DNA of 64,000 nucleotides. Source: an uncultured Tessaracoccus sp. GTDB lineage: Bacteria > Actinomycetota > Actinomycetes > Propionibacteriales > Propionibacteriaceae. The first letter of the stretch is position 1; the number at the start of each line of letters is the position of its first letter. Positions 1 to 8,841 of this stretch are shown piece by piece. A model generated the notes under the pieces. That model had not been told where the DNA came from. It made no database searches and worked only from the letters and a program-made list of their open reading frames with translations. The position numbers and the translations under genes were made by a program. The DNA is taken from the NCBI RefSeq assembly GCF_947286155.1, contig NZ_CAMYPD010000005.1, positions 1-64,000 of the forward strand, in the 5' to 3' direction.

Positions 1-1151
1 ACGCCGGCGGCGACGCTTCGGGCCACGAGGTGCAGCGCACGCTCGTCGCCGCGCTTCATCGCATCCTCGACGGCGACTCCCCCGCCACGCTGCACCCGAA
101 CATGCGCGCCGTCGACGTGCTCACTTCAGCCTCCGGCCGTGCCTGCGGCGTGCGTGCGGTGCGCGACGGCGAGGTGCACGAGTGGCGCGCCGGCGCCGTC
201 GTGCTGGCGAGCGGCGGGGTGGGGCAGGCGTGGACCCTCACGTCGAATCCCTCTGTGGCTACGGGCGACGGCCTGGCGATGGCTGCCCGCGTCGGCGCTG
301 CACTCCGCGGTGTTGAGTTCGTGCAGTTCCACCCGACGGTGCTCGCCGCCCCGCGGGTCGACGGCCGAGATGTGCTCATCAGCGAGGCCGTGCGCGGCGA
401 GGGCGGGGTGCTCGTCGACGCCAGCGGCCGTCGCTTCATGCCCGCCGCGCATCCGTTGGCTGAGCTGGCGCCGCGCGACGTCGTCGCCGCCGCCATCGAA
501 GAGCGTTGTCAGACCACCGGCGGGCCGCACATGCTGCTTGACGCCCGCCACCTTGTGCGCGACGGGTGGAGCCGCCAGTTCCCCACCATCCAGGCCCTGC
601 TTCGCGCCCGTGGCATCGACCCAGCCACCCAACCCATCCCTGTGCGCCCCGGCGCGCATTACCTGTGCGGCGGCGTGGCAGCCGACATGGCCGGACGCAC
701 GTCGGTGCCGGGCCTGTTCGCCGTGGGCGAGGTGGCCGGCACGGGGGTTCACGGCGCCAACCGGCTGGCGTCGAATTCCATCACCGAGGCGCTCGTCATG
801 GGTCACCGATGCGGCGAACTGCTCGCTGACAACGCCCTTCCTGCTGCCGTGCTCCCCGAACCTCGCCCGACGATCCCCCTCACCGACCCCGCAGCGCTCC
901 CGTTGCTACGCACGACGATGGACCGTCACGTCGGGGTGCTCCGCGACGAGGGCGGCCTACGCACCGCGGCCGACACGCTCACCGCCCTGCCCACCACGTC
1001 CGCCACATCCGACGCCGCGCTCGACGCGTCGCAGCTGCGCGAGGCAGCGCTCCAGATCACCCTCGCCGCCTCGGCCCGACGCGAATCGCGCGGCTGTCAC
1101 CGTCGCGCAGACATCCAGACCACACCAGAGAGGGCCGACCATGCTGCCTAG
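1..1151 (+). CDS. nadB: L-aspartate oxidase, 5'-truncated by window edge
   Basis: Flavoprotein that oxidises L-aspartate to iminoaspartate, first step of de novo NAD synthesis, in the cytosol. The reading frame is open from base 3, so the FAD-binding N-terminus lies outside the window. Visible family marks are GGDASG at the very start, VQFHPT near residue 98, the EAVRGEGG stretch and the strongly conserved GVHGANRLASNSITEAL segment typical of the fumarate reductase/aspartate oxidase flavoproteins. The C-terminal helical domain is short and arginine-rich. It ends in TAG at 1149-1151 and overlaps the start of nadC by 11 bases, so the two are co-translated. Succinate dehydrogenase flavoprotein is the only close alternative; the nadC neighbour decides for nadB. 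Confidence 0.93.
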   Translation, partial: AGGDASGHEVQRTLVAALHRILDGDSPATLHPNMRAVDVLTSASGRACGVRAVRDGEVHEWRAGAVVLASGGVGQAWTLTSNPSVATGDGLAMAARVGAALRGVEFVQFHPTVLAAPRVDGRDVLISEAVRGEGGVLVDASGRRFMPAAHPLAELAPRDVVAAAIEERCQTTGGPHMLLDARHLVRDGWSRQFPTIQALLRARGIDPATQPIPVRPGAHYLCGGVAADMAGRTSVPGLFAVGEVAGTGVHGANRLASNSITEALVMGHRCGELLADNALPAAVLPEPRPTIPLTDPAALPLLRTTMDRHVGVLRDEGGLRTAADTLTALPTTSATSDAALDASQLREAALQITLAASARRESRGCHRRADIQTTPERADHAA

Positions 1152-2028
1152 TCACATCACGAACGCACTCGCCGACGGCGGGCTCGCCGAGGCGCACGTG
1201 CTCGACGTCATCAACCGCGCCCTCAACGAAGACCTCCAGTGGGGCGACGACGTCACCACCCACGCCACCATCCCCGCTGACGCGGAAGGCACCGCCGACG
1301 TGGTGGCCCGCGCGTCGGGCACACTCGCCGGGGTGCCCGTCGCAGCTGCTGTGGCGCATGTGCTCGCGGCGCGGCATGGGGAGACGGTGGAGTCAGAGAT
1401 TGTCGCGGCGGACGGCAGCCGCGTGGAGTCTGGGCAGCGCGTGCTCACCGTGCGCGGGCGCGTCGCCACGCTCCTGACCGCCGAGCGCACGCTGCTCAAC
1501 CTGGTGTCGCAGCTATCCGGCGTGGCCACTGCGACGGCGGCGTGGGCCGACGCGCTTCGCGGCACTGACAGCGCCGTGCGCGACACCCGCAAAACCGTGC
1601 CCGGACTACGCGTGTTGCAGAAGTACGCGGTGCGCTGCGGCGGGGGCGTCAACCACCGCATGGGCCTCGGCGACGCGGCGCTCATCAAGGACAACCACGT
1701 CCTGGCTGCGGGGTCCGTCACCGCGGCATTCGACGCCGTGCACAGCCATGCGCCGGAGGTGCCCGTCGAGGTGGAATGCGACACCCTCGACCAGGTACGG
1801 GAGGCCGTCGACGCCGGCGCCTCGCTCATCTTGCTCGACAACATGACCCCCGACGCCGCCCGCGCCGCCGTTGCCATCGCACAGGCGGCGGGCGTCGCCA
1901 CCGAAGCCAGCGGGGGCCTCACGCTCGCCGACGCCGCCAGCTACGCGGCCACCGGCGTCGACTACATCGCCGTCGGCGCGCTCACCCACTCCGCGCCCGT
2001 GCTCGACCTGGGCTTCGACCTGCGGTAA
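1141..2028 (+). CDS. nadC: Nicotinate-nucleotide diphosphorylase (carboxylating)
   Basis: Quinolinate phosphoribosyltransferase: condenses quinolinate with PRPP to nicotinate mononucleotide, releasing CO2. 295 residues, the usual family length. The motif block RKTVPGLRVLQKYAV followed by GGGVNHRMGL and IKDNH is the hallmark PRPP/quinolinate-binding region; VEVECDTLDQ and LLDNM are the following conserved strands of the barrel. The ATG at 1141 lies inside the 3' end of nadB (11-base overlap), which fixes the start and implies translational coupling. With nadB upstream this is the end of a NAD biosynthesis operon (nadA is probably beyond the left edge). A PAL-A palindrome follows 32 bases after the stop. 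Confidence 0.96.
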   Translation: MLPSHITNALADGGLAEAHVLDVINRALNEDLQWGDDVTTHATIPADAEGTADVVARASGTLAGVPVAAAVAHVLAARHGETVESEIVAADGSRVESGQRVLTVRGRVATLLTAERTLLNLVSQLSGVATATAAWADALRGTDSAVRDTRKTVPGLRVLQKYAVRCGGGVNHRMGLGDAALIKDNHVLAAGSVTAAFDAVHSHAPEVPVEVECDTLDQVREAVDAGASLILLDNMTPDAARAAVAIAQAAGVATEASGGLTLADAASYAATGVDYIAVGALTHSAPVLDLGFDLR

Positions 2029-2060
2029 CCGGCGTCCCCAGCCGGGGTACCCCGGCCTGC

Positions 2061-2139
2061 CTAACCCAATATCCACACGCGTTTCGAAAAACAGGCCAAA
2101 TCGGCCCTCCTGAGCAAACGCGTGTGGATATTGGGTTAG
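2061..2139. repeat. PAL-A palindromic repeat, copy 1
   Basis: Perfect 24-bp inverted arms (2061-2084 and 2116-2139) around a 31-base loop. The arms hold CTAACCCAATATCCACAC then GCGTTT. This copy has the A:T variant (CCCAATATC / GATATTGGG). It lies between the convergent ends of nadC and the 2171-2710 gene, so here it could act as a two-way terminator, although no T-tract follows either arm. Confidence 0.9.
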
Positions 2140-2170
2140 CTGCGTGGATAGCCCCGCTCTGCGCCACCCC

Positions 2171-2710
2171 TCAGCGCGCCCGCTCTCGGCGCACCAACAC
2201 CGCAGCCGCCACGACGCCCCCGGCGCCCAGCCACACCCACAGCGCCCCTCTGGGCACAGGTGCGACGACGACGGCCATCACCAGCGCCACCCCTACCACG
2301 CATATCCCCAGGTATATACCCAAGCCACGCAGCCATTGCCGCCAGACGCTGCACTCCACCCCCGCCCAGGGCGGGGCAGCTGCCGCATAGGCGAGACCCA
2401 GATGGTGCACCGCGAGCAGCAGTGCAACCACTCCGGCCTGCCACAGCGGCGCCTCGGCCCCGGCAACGAGCCACCACAGCATCACGAGCGCGACGAACGC
2501 CCCGCCCGTCTTCGACTCCGGCCGAACCGTGAGCCACAGCGCCACCACCGCGCACGCAGTCGACAGATACGGCGCTAGTACGAACGGCGCCCACATATTG
2601 GCCGCGACGAGCACCCCCGCTGCCGCCGACAGCACCACCATGCGCAGCAGCCACTGCAGCCCGCTGGTGATCTGCGCCACGTACACCCAGTCGAAACCGC
2701 CCTCAATCAT
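2171..2710 (-). CDS. Small polytopic membrane protein of the MoxR/DUF58 operon
   Basis: 179 residues, family not recognised. Hydropathy read by eye gives about five membrane segments: WLLRMVVLSAAAGVLVAANM, then APYLSTACAVVALWLTV, ALVMLWWLVAG, a segment around GVVALLLAVHHLGLAY, and two near the C-terminus (GLGIYLGICVVGVALVMAVVV and VWLGAGGVVAAAVLV). The ATG at 2710 overlaps the stop of the DUF58 gene in an ATGA, so it is the last gene of a five-gene overlapping operon. A longer frame upstream runs into the DUF58 coding region and was rejected as the start. Its position suggests a membrane partner of the MoxR/DUF58 system; no catalytic motif is seen. Confidence 0.75.
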   Translation of the reverse strand: MIEGGFDWVYVAQITSGLQWLLRMVVLSAAAGVLVAANMWAPFVLAPYLSTACAVVALWLTVRPESKTGGAFVALVMLWWLVAGAEAPLWQAGVVALLLAVHHLGLAYAAAAPPWAGVECSVWRQWLRGLGIYLGICVVGVALVMAVVVAPVPRGALWVWLGAGGVVAAAVLVRRERAR

Positions 2711-3957
2711 CGCCGCATCCTCGGCGCCTGCCGCGCCGCCTCCATCGCTTGCAGCACCGCCGCCAACGTGCCGGGGCCCTCCCACGTGACCACCGGAATG
2801 CCCACCGCTTCGAGCCGCTCGACGAGATGCTCGCGCTGCATCCGTCGTAGCGCCCAGGCCTCGGCAAGGAACGAGTCGGCGCGGAAAGCGTCGAAGTTCG
2901 TACCCACGTCCGGAGGCAAGGTGTCGATCACCACCACCTCACCGCCCACGTTGCGCAGCCGCACGACCTCGTCGATCACGTCAGCTTCCATGAGCGGCGA
3001 ACATACAAACACCAGCGTGCCAGTGGCGAGAGAGCGCACTCGCCGCACCCGGTCGTCACCCTGCCCCGTCGAGCGGGCCCGCGCCAGCTTGCCGATGACG
3101 GTGCGGAGCTGCCGGTTGCCAGTGCCAGACCGCACGGAGCCGATGCGGGCACCCAGGTCGTGGACGGCAACGCGGTCGCCGAATGCACAGTAATGCCTTG
3201 TCACACCCGTGATACCGCGCACGAGCGCGTCGAGCGTGCTGCTCCCTTCCGCAACGCCCACGTCGAGGGCGCTATCGGCCACGATGAGCACGTCAGTGTC
3301 TCGCTCGGTGAGCATCTGGTTAACGTGCACGCCAGGCAGTCGGGAGGTGACCCGCCAGTTGATGCGACGAAGCCTGTCACCAGTGGTGAACTCGCGGACG
3401 TCGGAGAGCTCGGTGCCCTCGCCTCGCACCCGAGAGCGGTGGAGTCCGCTCATGCCGATGGGGCGCTGCACCCCGGACCCACCCACGATGCGCTCCGACT
3501 GCGGCCGCACCGTGAGCCGCAACTGCTGCCTCGCGCCGGCCGCCTGCCACGCACCGAGCGCGTCGGTCAGCAGCACCGGCCCCACGTCGACGACGTACCT
3601 CCCCCAGCGCTCAGGCTGCACGTCGACGGTGGCTCGCTCGCCGCACGCCACCGTCGCCCCCATCTCGGGCGTGGTGCCGAGCCCTGGCTGACCTTCCACC
3701 TGCATGGCGACGAACCCGCGCCAGCTCGGCGCGGTGATCCGGTAAGCGAGGGCGTCGCCTTCATCCAGTTGGGTGTGATGGATGCTGGGTGTCACTTCCG
3801 GCACCGACTCCGGGCGCGACACCGCCGCCCACAAGGCGTACAGCAGGAAGGGCACACCGAGCAGCAGCACGTCGACACGCCCGACGAGCACGCCGATCAG
3901 CAGCGCGCCGGCCCCCGCGAGCCAGGCTCGCGTGTGTGCGGCTGTGGGCTGCGTCAC
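2707..3957 (-). CDS. DUF58 domain protein (first MoxR cluster)
   Basis: 416 residues. Two adjacent hydrophobic segments lie at the N-terminus (about residues 10-45). A beta-rich region follows, then the DUF58 signature RVRGEGTELSDVREFTTGDR plus RINWRVTSR around residues 185-215, and a vWA-like C-terminal domain in which the first metal-site motif reads VADSALD rather than DxSxS. DUF58 proteins are regular partners of MoxR AAA+ ATPases and are thought to act in assembly or stress functions at the membrane; the substrate is unknown. The start is GTG at 3957, overlapping the moxR stop (GTGA); upstream sequence in this frame is only the shadow of moxR. It overlaps the 2171-2710 gene by 4 bases. 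Confidence 0.88.
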   Translation of the reverse strand: MTQPTAAHTRAWLAGAGALLIGVLVGRVDVLLLGVPFLLYALWAAVSRPESVPEVTPSIHHTQLDEGDALAYRITAPSWRGFVAMQVEGQPGLGTTPEMGATVACGERATVDVQPERWGRYVVDVGPVLLTDALGAWQAAGARQQLRLTVRPQSERIVGGSGVQRPIGMSGLHRSRVRGEGTELSDVREFTTGDRLRRINWRVTSRLPGVHVNQMLTERDTDVLIVADSALDVGVAEGSSTLDALVRGITGVTRHYCAFGDRVAVHDLGARIGSVRSGTGNRQLRTVIGKLARARSTGQGDDRVRRVRSLATGTLVFVCSPLMEADVIDEVVRLRNVGGEVVVIDTLPPDVGTNFDAFRADSFLAEAWALRRMQREHLVERLEAVGIPVVTWEGPGTLAAVLQAMEAARQAPRMRR

Positions 3958-4913
3958 TGCTCGGCGTCCGGGACCGGCACGCTGTCCAACGCCTGGCGCA
4001 CCACGACGTCGGGCGTCACGTCGGTGAGCCACAGCTCGGGTTTCAATGTGATGCGGTGCGCCAGTGCCGGGATGGCGAGGCGTTTGATGTCGTCGGGGGT
4101 GACGAAGTCCCGGCCAGCGATGAGCGCCACCGCCCGCGCCACCAGCACCAACGCCAGCGAGCCTCGCGGCGACGCACCCACGAGCGTGTGCTGATGCGTG
4201 CGGGTGGCCCGCACCACGTCGACGGCATAGCGGCCTACCGGCTCCGACACATGCACCTCCTCGACAGCGGCCTGCGCGGCAAGCAACTCGTCGGCGGTGC
4301 ATACGGGGGCAACGGTGGTGTCCTCCCGGCGACGACTGATCCGTCGGGCCAGCACGTCCCACTCCCCGTCCGCGCTCAGGTACCCGAAGCTCAGGCGGAG
4401 TAGGAAGCGGTCGAGCTGGGCCTCAGGCAGCGGATAGGTGCCTTCGTGTTCGACGGGGTTTGCCGTAGCCAGCACGTGGAACGGTGCCGGCAGCGGGAAG
4501 GTCTTGCCCTCGACGGTGACCTGGCGTTCCTGCATCGCCTCGAGGAGCGCCGATTGGGTTTTGGGCGGGGTGCGGTTGATCTCGTCAGCCAAGAGGAGAC
4601 CAGCGAAGATGGGGCCTTCGCGAAACTCGAAGCTGCTCGTTGATTGCTGGTACACGAAGGAGCCGGTGAGGTCGGCAGGGAGCAGGTCGGGCGTGAATTG
4701 GGCGCGGGCGAAGTCGAGCCCCAACGCCTGCGCCAGCGAGCGTGCCGCCAGCGTTTTGCCTAGCCCGGGTAGGTCTTCGAGGAGCACGTGGCCGCCAGCG
4801 AGGATGCCCGCGAGCACGAGCGAGAGCTCGTCTCGTTTACCCACCACCACGCTGTCGACGGCGTCGAGCACTCGATTGGCGATGCTGGCAGCGTCGGAAA
4901 TGCTGAGCGTCAT
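3954..4913 (-). CDS. MoxR-type AAA+ ATPase (first cluster)
   Basis: 319-residue chaperone-like ATPase. The Walker A motif GLGKT sits near residues 50-54, Walker B LLADEIN near 107-113 and sensor 1 ATANP near 149-153. QFTPDLLPADLTG and PLPEAQLDRF are typical MoxR segments. The C-terminal lid carries the PDDIKRLAIPALAHR motif. MoxR proteins remodel partner complexes carrying vWA/DUF58 domains; the DUF58 gene lies directly downstream with a 4-base overlap. The start ATG at 4913 overlaps the stop of the 4910-5410 gene. A second, clearly paralogous MoxR is encoded at 54785-55750, so the organism has at least two such systems. Confidence 0.93.
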   Translation of the reverse strand: MTLSISDAASIANRVLDAVDSVVVGKRDELSLVLAGILAGGHVLLEDLPGLGKTLAARSLAQALGLDFARAQFTPDLLPADLTGSFVYQQSTSSFEFREGPIFAGLLLADEINRTPPKTQSALLEAMQERQVTVEGKTFPLPAPFHVLATANPVEHEGTYPLPEAQLDRFLLRLSFGYLSADGEWDVLARRISRRREDTTVAPVCTADELLAAQAAVEEVHVSEPVGRYAVDVVRATRTHQHTLVGASPRGSLALVLVARAVALIAGRDFVTPDDIKRLAIPALAHRITLKPELWLTDVTPDVVVRQALDSVPVPDAEQ

Positions 4914-5410
4914 AGTTGCTGGATCTCCTTCAAGTAGGTGCGCATAGTGCGACGGTTGAGGGGCGGCGCGGGAGACGTGCGGAGGTAAGTGCCCAACGCC
5001 CGGCTGATGTGGGGCAGCGCCTCCTCGATACCCGCTTCAGGGGGCAGCGCGCCCGCCCGACGAAGCCTCCCGCAGGTCAGTTCGGCGAGAGTCTGCTGGA
5101 GCTTCTCATGAGTGAAGGCGCGGCCAGGTTGGGCGTCGCGGAGGAGGACCGCGGTGCGGCGCGTGGTCACGTCGGCGTTCCCCGTCAACGCAGGTGCGGG
5201 CGGCGACGGCACCGGCCAGGCGGCGTCGGGCGGGGCGGGGTGATGGGTGACGACGAGCCACAGCGCGAGGCCCGCCACGAGCCCTAGCCCCAGCAGTGGC
5301 CACGGGTACACCTTGTAACCAGCCAGACCCGCCGCCACGACGATCCCCACCGCGACCGCCAGGCCAATACCCACTTGACGAGGCAGTTCTTTCCACTGCT
5401 GCGCCGTCAT
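4910..5410 (-). CDS. Two-TM membrane protein of unknown function, MoxR operon
   Basis: 166 residues. Two close hydrophobic segments (about residues 14-32 and 38-56: VGIGLAVAVGIVVAAGLAGY and PLLGLGLVAGLALWLVV) are followed by a soluble, helix-rich C-terminal part of about 105 residues with a leucine/arginine pattern. No known domain recognised. The start is the ATG at 5410, inside the stop of the upstream DUF4129 gene (ATGA); the frame extends further upstream only as a shadow. It lies between the DUF4129 and moxR genes with 4-base overlaps on both sides, so it belongs to the same transcript and probably the same membrane complex. Confidence 0.75.
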   Translation of the reverse strand: MTAQQWKELPRQVGIGLAVAVGIVVAAGLAGYKVYPWPLLGLGLVAGLALWLVVTHHPAPPDAAWPVPSPPAPALTGNADVTTRRTAVLLRDAQPGRAFTHEKLQQTLAELTCGRLRRAGALPPEAGIEEALPHISRALGTYLRTSPAPPLNRRTMRTYLKEIQQL

Positions 5411-6102
5411 ACCCGTGCCTCCATCGAGTTTCGCAATCGCTCCAGGCAGGCCACAGCCCTGGCCCTCGCATCGTCGCCAGGCACGCGACCGGAATACCAC
5501 GCCTGGGTGTAGAGCCCGCCCAGCTCACGCAGCGCCACTTCGTCGACGCTGGTGCCCGCGAGCACCTGGAGGATGAATTCCTCCGACGTGTCCGTGGCCC
5601 GACGCGCCACTCCCGCACGTGCTGCCGTCGCCTCTAACTTGCGCCAGCACTCCACCACGGCATCCTCCACCCCGACGCCGGTGCGCAGCCGGGCGAGGGT
5701 GTCGTCGAACTGTTCTACGAGCTCCTCCTCTCGTACCTCCGGCGCCTCGACCCCCTCCTGGCCCGGGGCACTGTGTCGAAACGATACGCGTCGCAGCCGC
5801 AGGGCTAACCACACTGCCAAGCCGACGATCACCGTCGCGGCCATCAGCCAGATGAGCGCGGTGAGCAACTCCGAAAACCAGGCCGGAGGCGCGGGCGGCT
5901 GCAGTTCCTCCCCCGTGTCAGGGGCAGCGTCACTGGGCGAGGGGCTGGTGATGGGAATCTGCGGCGGCGCGATGCTAATGGGATCGCGCGGCTGATCCTC
6001 GATGAGCGGACCCAACCCGCTCGTAGCCCCCAATGCGGCGAGCACGAGCACCACGACGCCCACTACGACGGCGAGCCACGGGCGGCGGTGCAGGTCCAGC
6101 AT
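5407..6102 (-). CDS. DUF4129 domain membrane protein
   Basis: 231 residues, first gene of the operon. An N-terminal membrane segment (about residues 9-30) is followed by a proline-rich extracytoplasmic linker, a second membrane segment (about 80-107) and a cytoplasmic C-terminal domain. That domain has the DUF4129 pattern VECWRKLEATAARAGV, then TSEEFILQVL and ELGGLYTQAWYSG. DUF4129 is commonly found fused to or beside transglutaminase-like proteins in MoxR/DUF58 clusters; here no transglutaminase gene is adjacent, but one exists in the second cluster (51271-53553). ATG at 6102; stop overlaps the next gene by 4 bases. Confidence 0.85.
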   Translation of the reverse strand: MLDLHRRPWLAVVVGVVVLVLAALGATSGLGPLIEDQPRDPISIAPPQIPITSPSPSDAAPDTGEELQPPAPPAWFSELLTALIWLMAATVIVGLAVWLALRLRRVSFRHSAPGQEGVEAPEVREEELVEQFDDTLARLRTGVGVEDAVVECWRKLEATAARAGVARRATDTSEEFILQVLAGTSVDEVALRELGGLYTQAWYSGRVPGDDARARAVACLERLRNSMEARV

Positions 6103-6152
6103 GGGCAGAGCCTACCCCGCACCCCTGACCAGACTCCGCACGACGGCGGGGC

Positions 6153-6566
6153 CTACCGTCGCTTGTCCAGGCTGGCTTCGAAGCGGGCCACGTCGATCAC
6201 GGCACGCCCATGTGTGCCACGGCAGATGAAGCCCTTGTCGTCGGTGGCTTCCACCGCGAAGGTGAGCTTTCCGCGTTCCGTCACGTCGGTGAGCTCCACC
6301 TTGAAGTGCACGGGCTGGCCGATGGGGGTGGCTCCTTCGTGGCTCAGGTCGACGTGCACACCGACGGTTTTCTCCCCGTCGGAAAGGTGGCCGTCGAGTG
6401 CCTGCATGCACGTCCATTCGATGAGCGCCACCATGTATCCGGTGGCGAGCACCTCGGGCATCTCGCGGAAATGAGGCGCTTCGGGCAGCAGGTGGGGGAC
6501 CGTGCGCTCAACCGGGACTTCGTAGTCCATGGTGGCGGCGAGCCCAGGGCGGAGGGTGTCTTGCAT
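6153..6566 (-). CDS. Thioesterase, fluoroacetyl-CoA thioesterase (FlK)-like
   Basis: 137-residue hot-dog fold protein. The N-terminus [17 protein letters not shown] followed by [17 protein letters not shown] and [18 protein letters not shown] matches the pattern of FlK-like thioesterases, which hydrolyse small acyl-CoA esters. The Glu of ALIEW and the His of LSHEGATP are plausible active-site residues by family. The true acyl-CoA substrate cannot be read from sequence. It is a single gene with a free upstream region holding PAL-A copy 2, transcribed away from pckG. It is about 50 bases upstream of the first MoxR operon on the same strand and could be its first gene. Confidence 0.78.
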   Translation of the reverse strand: MQDTLRPGLAATMDYEVPVERTVPHLLPEAPHFREMPEVLATGYMVALIEWTCMQALDGHLSDGEKTVGVHVDLSHEGATPIGQPVHFKVELTDVTERGKLTFAVEATDDKGFICRGTHGRAVIDVARFEASLDKRR

Positions 6567-6614
6567 AGCGGCTCCAATGCTGGGGCGGTTAGAACGCTCA
6601 CGTTACCTGCTCCA

Positions 6615-6695
6615 CCTAACCCGATATCCACATTCGTTTCGAAAAACCGGCCATTTTGGCCCTTCTGGGCAAACGCGTGTGGATATCGGGTTAGG
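6615..6695. repeat. PAL-A palindromic repeat, copy 2
   Basis: 25-bp arms at 6615-6639 and 6671-6695 with two mismatches in the left arm (CACATTCG instead of CACACGCG). This copy has the G:C variant (CCCGATATC / GATATCGGG). It lies between the divergent genes for the thioesterase and pckG, so it is not a terminator of either annotated gene. Confidence 0.9.
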
Positions 6696-6840
6696 TCCCG
6701 CCAGTACCCCCGGCCACAGGCCCCGCGCAGACCACCCACATTGTCAGGACGAACGCTATAGCACACACCCGATTAGCCGAACTCGCTGGGGCGGGGTTAT
6801 GGTGAGGCTATACCCGCATGCTGCGCCCCAAAGGAGTGGA

Positions 6841-8712
6841 ATGAACGCGCTGCTCGCGTCAACTGACGCATTGTCCAACCTGCCCATTTCCGGCCGCATC
6901 CCCAACCATCCCGGCATCATCAGCTGGGTGGACGAGGTGGCCCAACTCACCACACCCGCCGACGTCTACTTCTGCGACGGTTCCGACGACGAGTACGAGC
7001 GCCTCGCCGACGCGCTCGTCGCATCCGGGACCGCACGCCGACTGGACGACGGCAAGAAACCGAACTCCCTCTACTGCGTATCCGACCCCGACGATGTCGC
7101 CCGCGTCGAAGACCAAACCTTCATCTGCTCCGTCGACGAGAACGACGCCGGGCCCACCAACAACTGGATGGACCCGAAGCAGATGAAGCAGATCATGACG
7201 CCCCTCTACGAGGGCTGCATGGCCGGCCGCACGATGTACGTGATCCCGTTCTGCATGGGCCACGTCGAAGCCGAAGACCCGAAGTTCGGCATCGAGATCA
7301 CCGACTCCGCCTACGTCGTCGTATCCATGAAGATCATGACCCGCATGGGCGAAGAGCCGCTCAAGGTCATGGAAGAGCGGGAGGCGAGCTTCGTGCACGC
7401 CCTGCACTCCGTCGGCATGCCGCTGGCCGACGGCGCCCGCGACGTGCCCTGGCCGTGCAACGACACGAAGTACATCAGCCACTTCCCTGAAGAGCGCACC
7501 ATCTGGAGCTACGGCTCCGGCTACGGCGGCAACGCGCTGCTGGGTAAGAAGTGCTACGCGCTGCGCATCGCGTCGGCGATGGGGCGCGACGAGGGCTGGA
7601 TGGCCGAGCACATGCTCCTGGTGAAGCTCACGTCTCCCGAGGGCAAGGCGTACCACATCGCGGCAGCCTTCCCGTCAGCCTGCGGCAAGACGAACCTCGC
7701 CATGCTGAACCCCACACTGCCCGGCTGGAAGGCGGAAACGCTCGGCGACGACATCGTCTGGATGCGTCTTGGCGACGACGGTCGGCTCTGGGCGGTCAAC
7801 CCCGAGGATGGCATGTTTGGGGTCGCCCCCGGCACCGGCGAGGGCACCAACCCGAACGCCATGGCTGCCATCAACGCCGGCAACTCCATCTTCACCAACG
7901 TGGCACTCACCGACGACGGCGACGTGTGGTGGGAGGGCATGACCGACGAAGCACCCGCCCACCTCACCGACTGGAAGGGCCGCTCCTGGGCCCGCGAGCA
8001 CGGCCCCGAGGGAGGCCGTCCCGACGAGAAGGCCGCGCACCCCAACAGCCGCTTCTGCACCCCCATCCGTCAGATCCCCACGCTGGCGGCGGAATACGAC
8101 GATCCGCGCGGGGTGCCCGTCGACGCCATCATTTTTGGCGGCAGGCGCGAGAACACCATCCCGCTGGTGGCGCAGTCGCGCAGCTGGGAACACGGCGTGT
8201 TCATGGGCGCCACGTGCTCGTCGGAGACGACGGCAGCGGCCAAGGGCGCGGTGGGCGTGCTGCGTCGCGACCCCATGGCGATGCTGCCCTTCATCGGCTA
8301 CCACGTAGGCGACTACTTCCAGCATTGGCTGGACATGGGCGCCAAGACCGACCCTCGGAAACTGCCGAAGATTTTCTACGTCAACTGGTTCCGTCGCGAC
8401 GCCGAGGGCCGCTTCATGTGGCCTGGCTTCGGCGAGAACTGCCGTGCGCTGAAGTGGATGGTGGAGCGGATCGAGGACAAGGTGGACGCCCTCGACACCC
8501 CCGCCGGGCTGCTCCCGAAGCCCGAGGACATCGACGTCGACGGCCTGGACATCGACCCCGACGTGCTGGCCCAGGTGGTGGGATTCCAGCCGCAGGAGTG
8601 GAAGGACGAGCTGCCGCGCATCCGTCGCTGGCTGCGCTCGCTCGGCCGCAAGGTGCCGCAGGAACTGAACGACGAGTTGTGGCACATGGCGATGCTGCTC
8701 ATCGACGCCTGA
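6841..8712 (+). CDS. pckG: Phosphoenolpyruvate carboxykinase (GTP)
   Basis: Interconverts oxaloacetate + GTP and PEP + CO2; links the C4 and C3 pools in gluconeogenesis and anaplerosis. 623 residues, normal for the GTP class. The kinase P-loop-like motif [12 protein letters not shown] sits near residues 278-289, followed by the metal-binding [10 protein letters not shown], and FGGRR lies near residue 437. [20 protein letters not shown] is the substrate-binding segment. The start is fixed by AAGGAG at 6831-6836 just before the ATG; a longer open frame upstream crosses PAL-A copy 2 and was rejected. Monocistronic, with a strong hairpin 22 bases after the stop. Confidence 0.97.
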   Translation: MNALLASTDALSNLPISGRIPNHPGIISWVDEVAQLTTPADVYFCDGSDDEYERLADALVASGTARRLDDGKKPNSLYCVSDPDDVARVEDQTFICSVDENDAGPTNNWMDPKQMKQIMTPLYEGCMAGRTMYVIPFCMGHVEAEDPKFGIEITDSAYVVVSMKIMTRMGEEPLKVMEEREASFVHALHSVGMPLADGARDVPWPCNDTKYISHFPEERTIWSYGSGYGGNALLGKKCYALRIASAMGRDEGWMAEHMLLVKLTSPEGKAYHIAAAFPSACGKTNLAMLNPTLPGWKAETLGDDIVWMRLGDDGRLWAVNPEDGMFGVAPGTGEGTNPNAMAAINAGNSIFTNVALTDDGDVWWEGMTDEAPAHLTDWKGRSWAREHGPEGGRPDEKAAHPNSRFCTPIRQIPTLAAEYDDPRGVPVDAIIFGGRRENTIPLVAQSRSWEHGVFMGATCSSETTAAAKGAVGVLRRDPMAMLPFIGYHVGDYFQHWLDMGAKTDPRKLPKIFYVNWFRRDAEGRFMWPGFGENCRALKWMVERIEDKVDALDTPAGLLPKPEDIDVDGLDIDPDVLAQVVGFQPQEWKDELPRIRRWLRSLGRKVPQELNDELWHMAMLLIDA

Positions 8713-8733
8713 CGCCCAGCGCCCATCAATGTC

Positions 8734-8774
8734 GGTTCGGCCCCTGCACGGTATCCCCGCGCGGGGGCCGAACC
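8734..8774 (+). terminator. Hairpin terminator after pckG
   Basis: Perfect 11-bp arms GGTTCGGCCCC (8734-8744) and GGGGCCGAACC (8764-8774) around a 19-base loop, directly after the pckG stop. No T-run follows, as is common for high-GC actinobacterial terminators. Confidence 0.7.
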
Positions 8775-8841
8775 GCGTACCGGGGCTTGAGGACGGAGTC
8801 GGACCCCCGCGCACCCTTGGCCCGTGTGGTTTGATGGTGGC

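Noticed and set aside
30..496. Possible separate genes on the minus strand within nadB
   Set aside because: Arg/Ser/Ala-rich shadow translations; nadB motifs in the plus frame are decisive.
2061..2139. PAL-A as ordinary intrinsic terminators
   Set aside because: Arms are far longer than needed, no T-tract is present, and copies 2 and 3 lie between divergent genes.
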